From: JBCBCP01 sp038530575
Lineage (GTDB): Bacteria; Pseudomonadota; Alphaproteobacteria; Rhodobacterales; Rhodobacteraceae
Length of the DNA stretch: 64,000 bases
Assembly (NCBI GenBank): GCA_038530575.1
Contig: JBCBCP010000003.1
Coordinates: 1-64,000, forward strand
Direction of reading: 5' to 3'
Shown one piece after another: positions 16,507 through 24,847 of the stretch. Positions within the stretch are counted from its first letter, which is position 1. Every line of letters begins with the position of its first letter. The translations under genes and the position numbers were made by a program. The notes beneath the pieces were generated by a model. That model saw only the letters and a list, made by a program, of their open reading frames with translations, was not told where the DNA came from and did not search any database.

Positions 16507-17421
16507 TCACACAGCACCCGCCATTTGGTCCGTTGCCGCCCGGATCCTTGGTTTCATGGCGTCCGACAGCGACCCGTGATCCCGTCCGCCCAGTATCTCA
16601 AGCTCTGCTGCTGGCCACAGACGCGACAATCGCCATGGGGTGCGCAGCGGCGCGGATGGATCAAAGCGTGAATGGATCATGACCCCCGGGATGTGTGTAA
16701 TCGCACCCATCCCCTGTTCGATCTGCATGTTGTCCATGAAGCACCCAGCGGCAAAGTAATGCGCGCACAGCCGCGCAAACCCCAGCCGAAATCCGGGATC
16801 GGCCCATGGGCTGCCGGGCATTTGGGTCCAATGCTGATCAAAGATGGCGAGTTCCCACGTCACCCAAGCATCTGCTGCGTCCTGCGCTTTGGGCCCGCGA
16901 AGGCGTGCATCATACGCCGCAAGGCATGCAGCAGTGTCACCGAAAACCCCGACCTCGGCACAGAAGGCGTGATGCGCCTCGGGGAAATAAGCGCCAACAT
17001 CGCCGTAAAGCCAGTGAAGGTCGTCGCGCGCACTGGTCGCAACACCACAAAGGACAAGACCGCGCACCCGGTCGGGGTGGGCCTGCGCATAGGCGAGCGC
17101 AAGGCAGGATCCCCACGATCCGCCACCGACCACCCACACCTCAGCGCCAATTTCAACGCGCAGGGCTTCAATGTCTGAAATCAGATGTGCGGTGGTGTTC
17201 GCCTCTAACGCGGCCAGCCCGTCGCGTGCTGAGGGCTGCGATTGGCCTGCGCCGCGCTGATCGAACAGCACCAGATCATACCGGGCGGGATCGAACAGGT
17301 CTGCTTGCTGCGCCCGCATCCCCGATCCGGGCCCGCCATGCAGCCAGACTGCGGGCATGTCGCCAGACCCGTGCCGTTCCCACCAGATGCGATGGCCGCC
17401 GGGGCGCGGAAGCCACGCCAT
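16507..17421 (-). CDS. pip: prolyl aminopeptidase (proline iminopeptidase), alpha/beta hydrolase
   Basis: A 304-aa cytoplasmic serine peptidase of family S33 that removes N-terminal proline from peptides. The oxyanion motif HGGPGSG is near residue 28, DQRGAGQSQPS follows, and the nucleophile elbow is GGSWGS with the catalytic Ser. Further motifs are RGLVLCGVATS, HYFAAGCFM and GVMIHSRFDPSAPL (catalytic Asp), and the final His is in GGRDHGSLSD. The length matches the family (about 310-330). The first base of its start codon complement coincides with the last base of the upstream sulfotransferase-like gene stop, so both are in one transcript. Confidence 0.88.
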   Translation of the reverse strand: MAWLPRPGGHRIWWERHGSGDMPAVWLHGGPGSGMRAQQADLFDPARYDLVLFDQRGAGQSQPSARDGLAALEANTTAHLISDIEALRVEIGAEVWVVGGGSWGSCLALAYAQAHPDRVRGLVLCGVATSARDDLHWLYGDVGAYFPEAHHAFCAEVGVFGDTAACLAAYDARLRGPKAQDAADAWVTWELAIFDQHWTQMPGSPWADPGFRLGFARLCAHYFAAGCFMDNMQIEQGMGAITHIPGVMIHSRFDPSAPLRTPWRLSRLWPAAELEILGGRDHGSLSDAMKPRIRAATDQMAGAV

Positions 17422-18296
17422 CAGGGCGCGATCAGCGTGACGCCGGGGATGCGCGCAATTTCCAGAATGTCCTCGTCATAGGCATCCGTCAGCGCCTCCA
17501 CCAGCGCTTCGGTCCAGCCGGGCATGTCGATCTCTTCCTCGATTGCGTCTTCAATCGCGAACTTGTCAAGAAATGCCGCAATCACGCGCCGCTTCTGCAT
17601 TTCCGTCATCACGGGGTGCGTCTTGAGATACGCACGGAAGCGTTGCATGCCCTCTTTGCTCATGATGTCCGACAAAAGATCGAAGCCGCCGATAATCTTC
17701 TGCTGGTGTTCTAGGCCGGCCATTTCACGAATGATCTGCGCCCAGATCAGGGGGGCGTCTTCGTTGCACCAGACCGTAATGGCTATATTCGGCGCCGCCT
17801 CGCGGATCGCGCGGAAGGTACGCGACCAGCGTAGCTCAAGCGGGTGGGCGGCGCGAAAGAAGCTTTCAAAATCTTCCTGAGGCGATTGCGAAAAGACTTC
17901 GGGAAGGAAGGTCGCCGGGTTTCGGATCGCCATGAACATTTCGATGTCGTCATGGGGAAAAAGGGCCGCGGTCTGCGCCAAGCGTTCCGGCGCAGAGTGA
18001 TAGATCATGCCATCACGCAGACAGGACCGGGGCGCGCCGAAGATATGGGGATGTGACAGAATTACCCGGTCCGCGACCTCCTCATCAAGGATCGCATCCA
18101 AAAGGACATCCCGGGCGTCAGGACTTGGCGGCGCGGTTTCCATGGCCGAGAACGTATCGCGCAGTAGCTTTCTGTAGCGCGAAGGGCCCGGCACAGCCAC
18201 GCCGCGTGCCGACAAATCTTCCTTGTTGCGCAGCAAGCATTTGGCAAGCCGCTCTTCTTCGGTGAAGTGGGATCCGGTGTGCAGGATAATCTGCAT
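17421..18296 (-). CDS. sulfotransferase-like protein of unknown function
   Basis: A 291-aa protein whose opening strand IILHTGSHFTEEERLAKCL resembles the P-loop start of sulfotransferases but lacks the GxxKTGTT signature. VILSHPHIFGAPRSC and MFMAIRNPATFLPEVFSQSP match the strand and R-x-P region of nucleotide-sulfate-binding sulfotransferases. The start is set at the ATG of MQIILHTG. A GTG 39 bases upstream would add residues without similarity. It overlaps the aminopeptidase gene by one base. Activity with PAPS is uncertain because of the degenerate P-loop. A second, more typical member is at 57882-59147. Confidence 0.65.
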   Translation of the reverse strand: MQIILHTGSHFTEEERLAKCLLRNKEDLSARGVAVPGPSRYRKLLRDTFSAMETAPPSPDARDVLLDAILDEEVADRVILSHPHIFGAPRSCLRDGMIYHSAPERLAQTAALFPHDDIEMFMAIRNPATFLPEVFSQSPQEDFESFFRAAHPLELRWSRTFRAIREAAPNIAITVWCNEDAPLIWAQIIREMAGLEHQQKIIGGFDLLSDIMSKEGMQRFRAYLKTHPVMTEMQKRRVIAAFLDKFAIEDAIEEEIDMPGWTEALVEALTDAYDEDILEIARIPGVTLIAP

Positions 18297-18441
18297 GGGG
18301 GCGGTGAAACCTCTGTCGGAATGAAGTTGCGACACGGTCTGTCATATCGCCCCGCCCGTGTCCAACCGCACAACCAAGAATAAACGCATGCGCGAACCCC
18401 CTTGCGCGTCGTAGCGCAGCATATTATCCGGCGTGCGCAGT

Positions 18442-18517
18442 GCCCCTATAGCTCAGCTGGTAGAGCAACTGATTTGTAATCAGTAGGTCCGCGGTTCGAG
18501 TCCGTGTGGGGGCACCA
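18442..18517 (+). tRNA. tRNA-Thr (anticodon TGT)
   Basis: A 76-base cloverleaf including an encoded CCA. The acceptor stem GCCCCTA pairs with TGGGGGC. The D arm is GCTCAGCTGGTAGAGC, the anticodon stem CTGAT/ATCAG encloses the loop with TGT, the variable loop is TAGGTC-like, and the T arm is GCGGTTCGAGTCCGT-like. The UGU anticodon reads ACN threonine codons. It lies alone, 160 bases after the divergent sulfotransferase-like gene start and 185 bases before the methylamine operon. Confidence 0.96.
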
Positions 18518-18592
18518 TTCCAACTTATGCTGTGCCAGACTGTCCCGCCTTGCTGTCGGCTAAGGCGCTGTCCCGCGCCCTGTGTCGAATTT

Positions 18593-18612
18593 TCTGGACA
18601 GAACTGTCCAGA
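18593..18612. promoter_or_regulatory. 20-bp inverted repeat, candidate TetR-family operator
   Basis: TCTGGACAG-AA-CTGTCCAGA is a perfect inverted repeat with nine-base arms and a two-base centre. It lies 90 bases before the first ATG of the operon that contains a TetR-family gene. Its size and symmetry are typical for dimeric TetR-type repressors. Binding by the 22675-23316 product is inferred. Confidence 0.6.
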
Positions 18613-18702
18613 GATGGCGAAACTTCGGGTCAGCATACTGCGAAAAGCAGATTCGCCGGGTGCCGAGGCGCGCCGGGCAATTACAGCCAGTGGGAGGCCA
18701 TC

Positions 18703-21111
18703 ATGAAATCGCATTACAGGGCAGTCGTTATCGGGGGCGGGGTTGTCGGCACTTCGGTGCTGTACCACCTCGCAAAATTCGGCTGGAAGGATGTCTGCCT
18801 GATTGAGCGTGATATCCTGACATGCGGGTCGTCATGGCATGCGGCGGGCGGCTTTCATGCGCTGAACGCGGACCCGAATATCGCCAGCCTTCAGGCCTAC
18901 ACGATTGATCTTCTGAGCGAGATCGAGAAGGAATCCGGCCAGTCTGTGGGCATGCACATGACGGGCGGCCTTGTCATGGCCGGCACGCCCGACCGGTGGG
19001 AGTGGCTGCAATCGGCCTATCGTACATTCCAGTCCATCGGCATCGATGACTGCCGCCTCGTCACCCCGCAAGAAGCCGGTGAGCTGTGTCCGATCATGTC
19101 GACCCACGGCATGGTCGGCGGCATGTGGGCCGACCGCGAGGGTTACGTCGATACCACGGGCACGGTCCACGCCTATGCAGGTGCAGCGAAAAAGCACGGC
19201 GCAACTGTGATCGAACATAACCGGGTGCTTGAGCTGATCCAGACCAAGGACGGCTGGGACGTAGTCACCGAAAAGGGCACCATTCATACCGAACACGTGG
19301 TGAACGCGGGCGGGCTCTGGGCCAAACAGTTGGGGCGCATGGCGGGCATTGAATTGCCGGTCTCTCCGCTGAACCACCACTACCTCATCTCCGACACGAT
19401 CCCGGAATTGGAGACGCTGGATTTCGAGGTTCCGATGACCGTCGACCTCGAAGGGTTCACCTATATGCGGCAGGACCAGAAGGGTATTCTTCTTGGCATT
19501 TACGAGATCGACCATGAACACTGGATGATGGACGGCGCGCCGTGGGATTACGGCATGCAACTGCAACAGGAAGACCCCGACCGGATTGAAAATGAGCTGA
19601 CGCTGGGCTTTGAACGCTACCCGGCGCTGCAGGAGGTTGGGGTCAAGACCTGGGTCAACGGCGCCTTCACCTTCTCGCCCGATGGCAACCCGCTGGTGGG
19701 TCCTGTCCGCGGCAAGCCCGGGTACTGGTGCGCCTGTGCCGTCATGGCGGGCTTCCTGCAGGGGGGCGGTGTGGGCAAATCCCTTGCCGAATGGATGATC
19801 CACGGCGAGCCCGAGGCGGACGTCTTTGGCATGGATGTCGCGCGCTATGGGGACTACGCGCAGAACAAGCGGTTCATCAAGGAAACCACGGGCCAGTTCT
19901 ATACCCGCCGCTTCGTGATGACCTACCCGAACGAACAGCTGCCCGCGGGCCGCCCGCTCAAGAAGGCTCCAGCCTATGACGCGATGACGGCGGCTGGCTG
20001 CCAGTGGGGCGCGAGCTGGGGGCTCGAAGTGCCGCTGTATTTCGCCAAGACAGCCAATTTTGCCGAAACGCCGACTCTCAAGCGGTCAAATGCGTTCGAG
20101 ATCGTCGCCGAAGAGTGCAAGGCGGCGCGAGAGGCGGTTGGCCTGCTCGACATCGCGGGCTTCTCGCGGTTCGAAGTGTCCGGCGCCGGGGCGGAGGCGT
20201 GGCTGGACCACGTGATGGCCTCCAAACTGCCCAGCCCGGGCCGCGCGCGGTTGGCCCCGATGCTGAGCCCCGAAGGCAAGATGAAGGGCGATTTGACCGT
20301 CTTTAACTGGGGCGACGGCACCTGGTGGATCATGGGCAGCTACTACCTGCGTGAATGGCACACCCGCTGGTTCGCCGATCACATGGGCGCAGATGTGCAG
20401 GTGCGCGACCTGTCCGACGCGACCGTCGGCTTTAGCCTGTCGGGGCCGAACAGCCTTAAAGTGCTGGAAAAACTGACCGATGGACCGATTGGCGATCTGC
20501 CCTTCATGGGATGTGGCACGTTCGACATCGGGATGCTGCGTTGCAAGGTGGGCCGCTTGTCTGTCGCGGGCGAGCTTGGTTACGAGATCCACTGCTCCGC
20601 CGCCGAGCATATTACCCTCCGCGAAAGCCTGCTGGAGGCCGGAGCAGACCTCGGCATGCGCGAGATCGGCTTTAACGCGCTGCTGAGCCTGCGGCTGGAA
20701 AAGAGCTTCGGGATCTGGAGCGCCGAGTTCACCCAAGCCTACACACCCGGCCAGACCGGCATGGATCGCTGGATCGCGTGGGACAAGGAAGACTTTGTTG
20801 GCAAGGCGGCGGCGCTCGCCGAGCGGGACAGCAATGTGCCGGCTCAAAAGGTCGTCACGCTCGAGATTGACGCCACAGATGCTGACGCAAGCGGGTTTGA
20901 GCCGGTGTGGCAGGCTGGCAAGTGCATCGGGTTTGTGACCTCTGGCGGCTACGGCCACACGGTGCAGAAATCCCTCGCGCTTGCGATGGTCGACCAAAGC
21001 GCTGCGCCCGAGGGCACCGAGCTGAGCGTGCATATCGTCGGGCAAGAGCGCCCCGCGCGCGTGATCGCCAATTCGCCGTATGACCCGTCGGGCAAGGCGA
21101 TGCGGGGCTAG
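18703..21111 (+). CDS. FAD-dependent dimethylglycine/sarcosine dehydrogenase-type protein with GcvT domain
   Basis: An 802-aa flavoprotein. The N-terminal FAD-binding motif is VVIGGGVVGTSVLYHL, and SSWHAAGG contains the His that carries covalent FAD in dimethylglycine and sarcosine dehydrogenases. The DAO domain covers about residues 5-370. From about residue 430 on it has a glycine-cleavage T-protein-like domain (SRFEVSGAGAEAWLD, DLTVFNW, LGYEIHC, GFNALLSLRLEKSFG), expected to transfer the oxidised methyl group to tetrahydrofolate. ATG 18703 follows a GGGAGG site at 18692-18697. It is the first gene of an operon with an MttB homologue and sarcosine oxidase, consistent with stepwise N-demethylation. 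The exact substrate is unknown. Confidence 0.9.
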   Translation: MKSHYRAVVIGGGVVGTSVLYHLAKFGWKDVCLIERDILTCGSSWHAAGGFHALNADPNIASLQAYTIDLLSEIEKESGQSVGMHMTGGLVMAGTPDRWEWLQSAYRTFQSIGIDDCRLVTPQEAGELCPIMSTHGMVGGMWADREGYVDTTGTVHAYAGAAKKHGATVIEHNRVLELIQTKDGWDVVTEKGTIHTEHVVNAGGLWAKQLGRMAGIELPVSPLNHHYLISDTIPELETLDFEVPMTVDLEGFTYMRQDQKGILLGIYEIDHEHWMMDGAPWDYGMQLQQEDPDRIENELTLGFERYPALQEVGVKTWVNGAFTFSPDGNPLVGPVRGKPGYWCACAVMAGFLQGGGVGKSLAEWMIHGEPEADVFGMDVARYGDYAQNKRFIKETTGQFYTRRFVMTYPNEQLPAGRPLKKAPAYDAMTAAGCQWGASWGLEVPLYFAKTANFAETPTLKRSNAFEIVAEECKAAREAVGLLDIAGFSRFEVSGAGAEAWLDHVMASKLPSPGRARLAPMLSPEGKMKGDLTVFNWGDGTWWIMGSYYLREWHTRWFADHMGADVQVRDLSDATVGFSLSGPNSLKVLEKLTDGPIGDLPFMGCGTFDIGMLRCKVGRLSVAGELGYEIHCSAAEHITLRESLLEAGADLGMREIGFNALLSLRLEKSFGIWSAEFTQAYTPGQTGMDRWIAWDKEDFVGKAAALAERDSNVPAQKVVTLEIDATDADASGFEPVWQAGKCIGFVTSGGYGHTVQKSLALAMVDQSAAPEGTELSVHIVGQERPARVIANSPYDPSGKAMRG

Positions 21112-21114
21112 GGC

Positions 21115-22671
21115 ATGGCCACGCTCGATACCGATGGCCCGGCGCGCGGTAGGCGGCGGCGGAGTGCACGCGGCGCTGATGCCGCGCCGGCGCCGTTGCG
21201 GGAGACAAACTACCGCCAGCTGCGCAACCCGTTCCCAACCATGGACGTGTTTTCGGCGGACGAGGCACAAAACATGCACCGCGCCGCGCTGGGCATCCTG
21301 CAGGACATGGGGATGCGCGTGCTGCTGCCCGAGGCGCGTGAGATTTTCGCCCGCGCGGGCGCGCGTGTGGACGGCGAGATGGTGTTTGTGGGCGCGGACA
21401 TGGTGGAAGCCGCACTCGCCAGCGCGCCCAAGGCCATCCCCTGCCGCGCCGGACACAGGGACCGGGATATCGAGCTGGCGCTGGGCAATATGGCTTTTCA
21501 GGCCGGGGCAGGTGCGCCGCATGCGACCGACCTGATCCGCGGACGCCGCCCCGGCTCTGCCGAGGATTACGTTGAATACCTCCAGCTGACTCAGCATTTC
21601 GACGTCTTCCACATGATCTCTCCGCAGGTGGAGCCGCAGGACGTGCCGACCCACCTGCGCCACTACTTCACGACCGAGGCGCAGCTTGTCTGGTCAGACA
21701 AGTTTCCCTTCACCTTTGCGCGCGGCACCCCGCAGGTGATGGACTGTTTCGAGATGATCCGCGATTACCGCGGCCTCAGCGATGACGCCTTTGCCGCCGC
21801 GCCGCACACCTACACGATCATCAACACCAACAGCCCGCGCACGCTGGACGTGCCCATGGCGCGCGGTGTGATCGACTTTGCCCGGCACGGCCAGATGTCG
21901 ATTGTCACGCCGTTCACGCTGATGGGGGCGATGGCGCCAATCACGGTTGCGGGTGCCATCACGCTCAGCCACGCCGAAGCGCTGCTCACGATCGCATTGG
22001 CCCAGCTTGTCCGGCCCGGCGCGCCCATCTGCTACGGCACGTTCACATCGAACGTGGATATGAAATCGGGCGCGCCGGCCTTTGGCACGCCCTCGCATTT
22101 TCAGGCCTCACTGGCCGCCGGGCAACTGGCGCGGCTGACCGGGCTGCCCTGGCGCAGCGCGGCGGGCTCTGCCTCGACCAGCAACGATGTGCAGGCGGCG
22201 AACGAAAACCAGTTGGGCCTCTGGGGCTGTCTCATGGCCGGGGCGAGCGTGATTATCCACGCCGCGGGCTGGCTCGAGGGTGGTCTGACCGTGTCATATG
22301 AAAAGCTGGTGACCGATGCCGAGGTGCTGAACATGATCGCGGAGCTCTGCGCCGGCGCGCAGGCTGGCAAGGACGAGATCGGCCTTGAGACCGCCATCGC
22401 AGAGGTCGCGCCGCAGGGCCATTTCTTTGCGACAACGCAGACGATGGCCCGATACAACACCGAATTCTATCAGCCCATCGTGCACGATTACGCCAATTTC
22501 GGTACCTGGGAGGAGCGCGGCAGCATCGACGCAAACCATCGGGCCACGGCCGTCTGGCAAGACATTGTCGCGGCCAAGGCGCAGCCGGGCCGTGACGAGG
22601 CGCGTCTGGGCGACCTGCAAGCTTTTGTGGCGCGTCGGACAGAGGCGGGCGGTGCCCCGCCCGAAAGCTGA
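21115..22671 (+). CDS. trimethylamine methyltransferase (MttB) family protein, non-pyrrolysine
   Basis: A 518-aa member of the MttB superfamily (COG5598). Characterised non-pyrrolysine members demethylate quaternary amines such as glycine betaine and pass the methyl group to a corrinoid protein. Visible features are FSADEAQNMHRAALGILQDMGMRVL, GSAEDYVEYLQLTQHFDVFH, VTPFTLMGAMAPITVAGAI and SASTSNDVQAANEN. There is no in-frame amber codon, so pyrrolysine is not used. It begins three bases after the flavoprotein gene and ends three bases before the TetR gene. No cognate corrinoid protein or RamA-type activator is encoded in the window. The quaternary amine used is not shown by the sequence. Confidence 0.88.
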   Translation: MATLDTDGPARGRRRRSARGADAAPAPLRETNYRQLRNPFPTMDVFSADEAQNMHRAALGILQDMGMRVLLPEAREIFARAGARVDGEMVFVGADMVEAALASAPKAIPCRAGHRDRDIELALGNMAFQAGAGAPHATDLIRGRRPGSAEDYVEYLQLTQHFDVFHMISPQVEPQDVPTHLRHYFTTEAQLVWSDKFPFTFARGTPQVMDCFEMIRDYRGLSDDAFAAAPHTYTIINTNSPRTLDVPMARGVIDFARHGQMSIVTPFTLMGAMAPITVAGAITLSHAEALLTIALAQLVRPGAPICYGTFTSNVDMKSGAPAFGTPSHFQASLAAGQLARLTGLPWRSAAGSASTSNDVQAANENQLGLWGCLMAGASVIIHAAGWLEGGLTVSYEKLVTDAEVLNMIAELCAGAQAGKDEIGLETAIAEVAPQGHFFATTQTMARYNTEFYQPIVHDYANFGTWEERGSIDANHRATAVWQDIVAAKAQPGRDEARLGDLQAFVARRTEAGGAPPES

Positions 22672-22674
22672 GCA

Positions 22675-23316
22675 ATGCCGACAGCCCCAGCCAAACGCGC
22701 CTCGAAGCCGCATGGCAACTCAAAGGTGACCCGCGCCGATTGGCTGCACGCAGCCCGCGACATGCTGGTGCGCGTCGGCGTCGGCGGGATAAAAATCCTT
22801 ACGCTGTCGGGCGAGTTGGGCGTCGCGCGGTCCAGCTTCTACTGGTACTTTTCGGACCGGACCGACCTTTTGATTGCTTTGCTGCAGACGTGGGAGACGC
22901 GCAACACCCGCTGCATCACTGACAAATGCGATCTGCCCGCCGCCGACATTTCACATGCGGTCTGCCACTTTTTCGAATGTTTTATCGACGACACACTCTT
23001 TGATCAGGGGCTGGAATTTGGGGTGCGCGACTGGGCCCGGCATGACGCGGAGGTGCGGGCCAAGGTCGAAGCCGCCGATGCCACCCGCCTTGCGGCGATC
23101 ACCGGAATGTACGCGCGCTATGGCTTTGAGACGAGCGAGGCAGACGCCCGTGCGCGGATCCTTTATTTCATGCAGCTGGGTTACCACGCCCTCGACATCA
23201 CGGAACCGATGGCAACCCGCATGTCGCGGCTGCATGGCTACCTGAAGGGCTTTACGGGGCATGAGCCGGACCCGGGCATGCTAGAGGCCTTCAGGGCACG
23301 AGCTGCAAACACATGA
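22675..23316 (+). CDS. TetR/AcrR-family transcriptional regulator
   Basis: A 213-aa regulator with an N-terminal helix-turn-helix at about residues 20-66 (TRADWLHAARDMLVRVG, ILTLSGELGVARSSFYWYF, DRTDLLIALL). The helical ligand-binding part starts near residue 75 and contains LEFGVRDWARHD. It is embedded in the amine operon, three bases after the MttB-family gene and overlapping soxB by four bases. It is therefore co-transcribed and probably autoregulated. The perfect inverted repeat at 18593-18612 is the obvious candidate binding site. The inducer could be a pathway amine. Confidence 0.9.
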   Translation: MPTAPAKRASKPHGNSKVTRADWLHAARDMLVRVGVGGIKILTLSGELGVARSSFYWYFSDRTDLLIALLQTWETRNTRCITDKCDLPAADISHAVCHFFECFIDDTLFDQGLEFGVRDWARHDAEVRAKVEAADATRLAAITGMYARYGFETSEADARARILYFMQLGYHALDITEPMATRMSRLHGYLKGFTGHEPDPGMLEAFRARAANT

Positions 23317-24575
23317 AGACGCGCGTGCGTCGATATTCTGCCCTGCGCCTTTTGCGCGAGGGACTGCGCGGCGGCAAAGGCTGGGGGCAGGCGTGGCGCA
23401 CACCGCAGCCCAAGGCGGCCTATGACGTTGTCATTATCGGGGGTGGGGGGCACGGTCTGGCCACGGCCTATTACCTCACCCGCAACCACGGTATCCGCAA
23501 TGTCGCCGTGCTGGAAAAGGGCTGGCTGGGCGGCGGCAATACCGGGCGCAACACCACCGCGATCCGCTCGAACTATTTCTACCCCGAAAGCGCGGCGCTT
23601 TATGACAAATCGGTCCAGCTTTACGAGGGGCTGTCGCGCGATCTGAACTATAACGTCATGTTTTCGCAGCGGGGCATGATCGTTTGCGCTCATTCCGAAC
23701 CAGAGATGGAGATGGCTGCCCGCCAGTGTAATGCAATGCAGCTCAATGGGGTCGATGCAGAGTTGCTGGACGCGGGTCAGGTGCGCGCGCTTGAGCCGCG
23801 CCTGAACTTCAGCCCAACGATGCGCTACCCAATTCACGGCGGCGTCCTTCAAAAGCGGGCCGGCACAGGCCGACATGACGCGGTGGCCTGGGGCTTTGCC
23901 CGCGCGGCGGATGCGGGCGGCGTGGACATCATCCAGAATTGCGAGGTCCTGGATGTGATCGTCGAGGCTGGGCGCTGCACCGGGGTTGAAACCTCGCTTG
24001 GCCGGATCGGTGCGGGCGTGGTCGGGGCCGCGGTCGCCGGGCACAGCTCGGTTCTGGCGAAGATGGCCGGGTACGAATTGCCGATCACGTCCTACGCGCT
24101 GCAGGCCTTCGTGTCCGAGCCGGTAAAGCCGGTGCTGGAGCGCGTGGTTCTGTGCCCGCCCTTTGGCACCTATGCCAGCCAGTCCGACAAGGGCGGTCTG
24201 GTCATTGGCGGCGGGCTGGACCGTGTGCCGTCTTACGGCCAGCGGGGCAACATGCCGATGCAGGAAACGGTGCTGAGCGCCTTTTGCGAGATGTACCCGT
24301 CACTGGCCAAGGTAAAGTTGCTGCGCCACTGGGCCGGGATCGTGGACGTCACGCCCGACAGCTCGCCCATCATCGGGCCCTCGGGGGTCGAGGGGCTGTT
24401 CCTCAATTGCGGCTGGGGGACCGGCGGGTTCAAGGCGATCCCCGTGGGCGGCTATCTTCTGGCGCATCTGCTGGCGACGGGGCGGCACCATGCCTTGTCG
24501 GCGCCTTTTGGGCTGGACCGCTTTACATCCGGACGGCTAATCGATGAAGCCGCCTCGTCCGGCATCGCGCATTAG
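23313..24575 (+). CDS. soxB: sarcosine oxidase beta subunit
   Basis: A 420-aa flavoprotein subunit of heterotetrameric sarcosine oxidase, which oxidises sarcosine to glycine with transfer of the methyl group to tetrahydrofolate. The FAD motif is VVIIGGGGHGLATAYYL near residue 40, with NTGRNTTAIRSNYFYPES after it. H188 in GRHDAVAWG corresponds to the residue that carries covalent FMN in known SoxB proteins. The C-terminus has HWAGIVDVTPDSSPIIG and NCGWGTGGFKAIPVGG. Length and N-terminal extension match the family. The gene order soxB-D-A-G is the classical one. Confidence 0.95.
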   Translation: MKTRVRRYSALRLLREGLRGGKGWGQAWRTPQPKAAYDVVIIGGGGHGLATAYYLTRNHGIRNVAVLEKGWLGGGNTGRNTTAIRSNYFYPESAALYDKSVQLYEGLSRDLNYNVMFSQRGMIVCAHSEPEMEMAARQCNAMQLNGVDAELLDAGQVRALEPRLNFSPTMRYPIHGGVLQKRAGTGRHDAVAWGFARAADAGGVDIIQNCEVLDVIVEAGRCTGVETSLGRIGAGVVGAAVAGHSSVLAKMAGYELPITSYALQAFVSEPVKPVLERVVLCPPFGTYASQSDKGGLVIGGGLDRVPSYGQRGNMPMQETVLSAFCEMYPSLAKVKLLRHWAGIVDVTPDSSPIIGPSGVEGLFLNCGWGTGGFKAIPVGGYLLAHLLATGRHHALSAPFGLDRFTSGRLIDEAASSGIAH

Positions 24576-24583
24576 GGGGCAGC

Positions 24584-24847
24584 ATGCAGATCTTTTCCTG
24601 TCCTTTTTGCGGCCCGCGGCCAGAGACGGAATTCCACTTTATCGGCGAGCTTGGCAAAACCCGACCGGAGACCCTGCAAGGGGTCAGCGACGAAGACTGG
24701 GCGCGTTATCTCTACACCCAACGCAATGAAAAGGGCAGGGTGCAAGAAGTCTGGATGCATATGCCCTGCGCCGAGTTATTCGTGATGGAGCGCGACAGCG
24801 TGACGATGGAGGTCATAACCGTAATCGCGCTGCGGGGCGTGTCATGA
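24584..24847 (+). CDS. soxD: sarcosine oxidase delta subunit
   Basis: An 87-aa zinc-binding small subunit of heterotetrameric sarcosine oxidase. Zinc ligands are expected in the N-terminal SCPFCGPR and among His/Cys of WMHMPCAELF. FHFIGEL and TQRNEKGRVQEVWMH are family features. It lies eight bases after soxB and overlaps soxA by four bases. Confidence 0.93.
   Translation: MQIFSCPFCGPRPETEFHFIGELGKTRPETLQGVSDEDWARYLYTQRNEKGRVQEVWMHMPCAELFVMERDSVTMEVITVIALRGVS

Noticed and set aside
18442..18517. tRNA-Thr as an attachment site for an integrated island
   Set aside because: No integrase gene and no repeated copy of the tRNA 3' end was noticed in the window.
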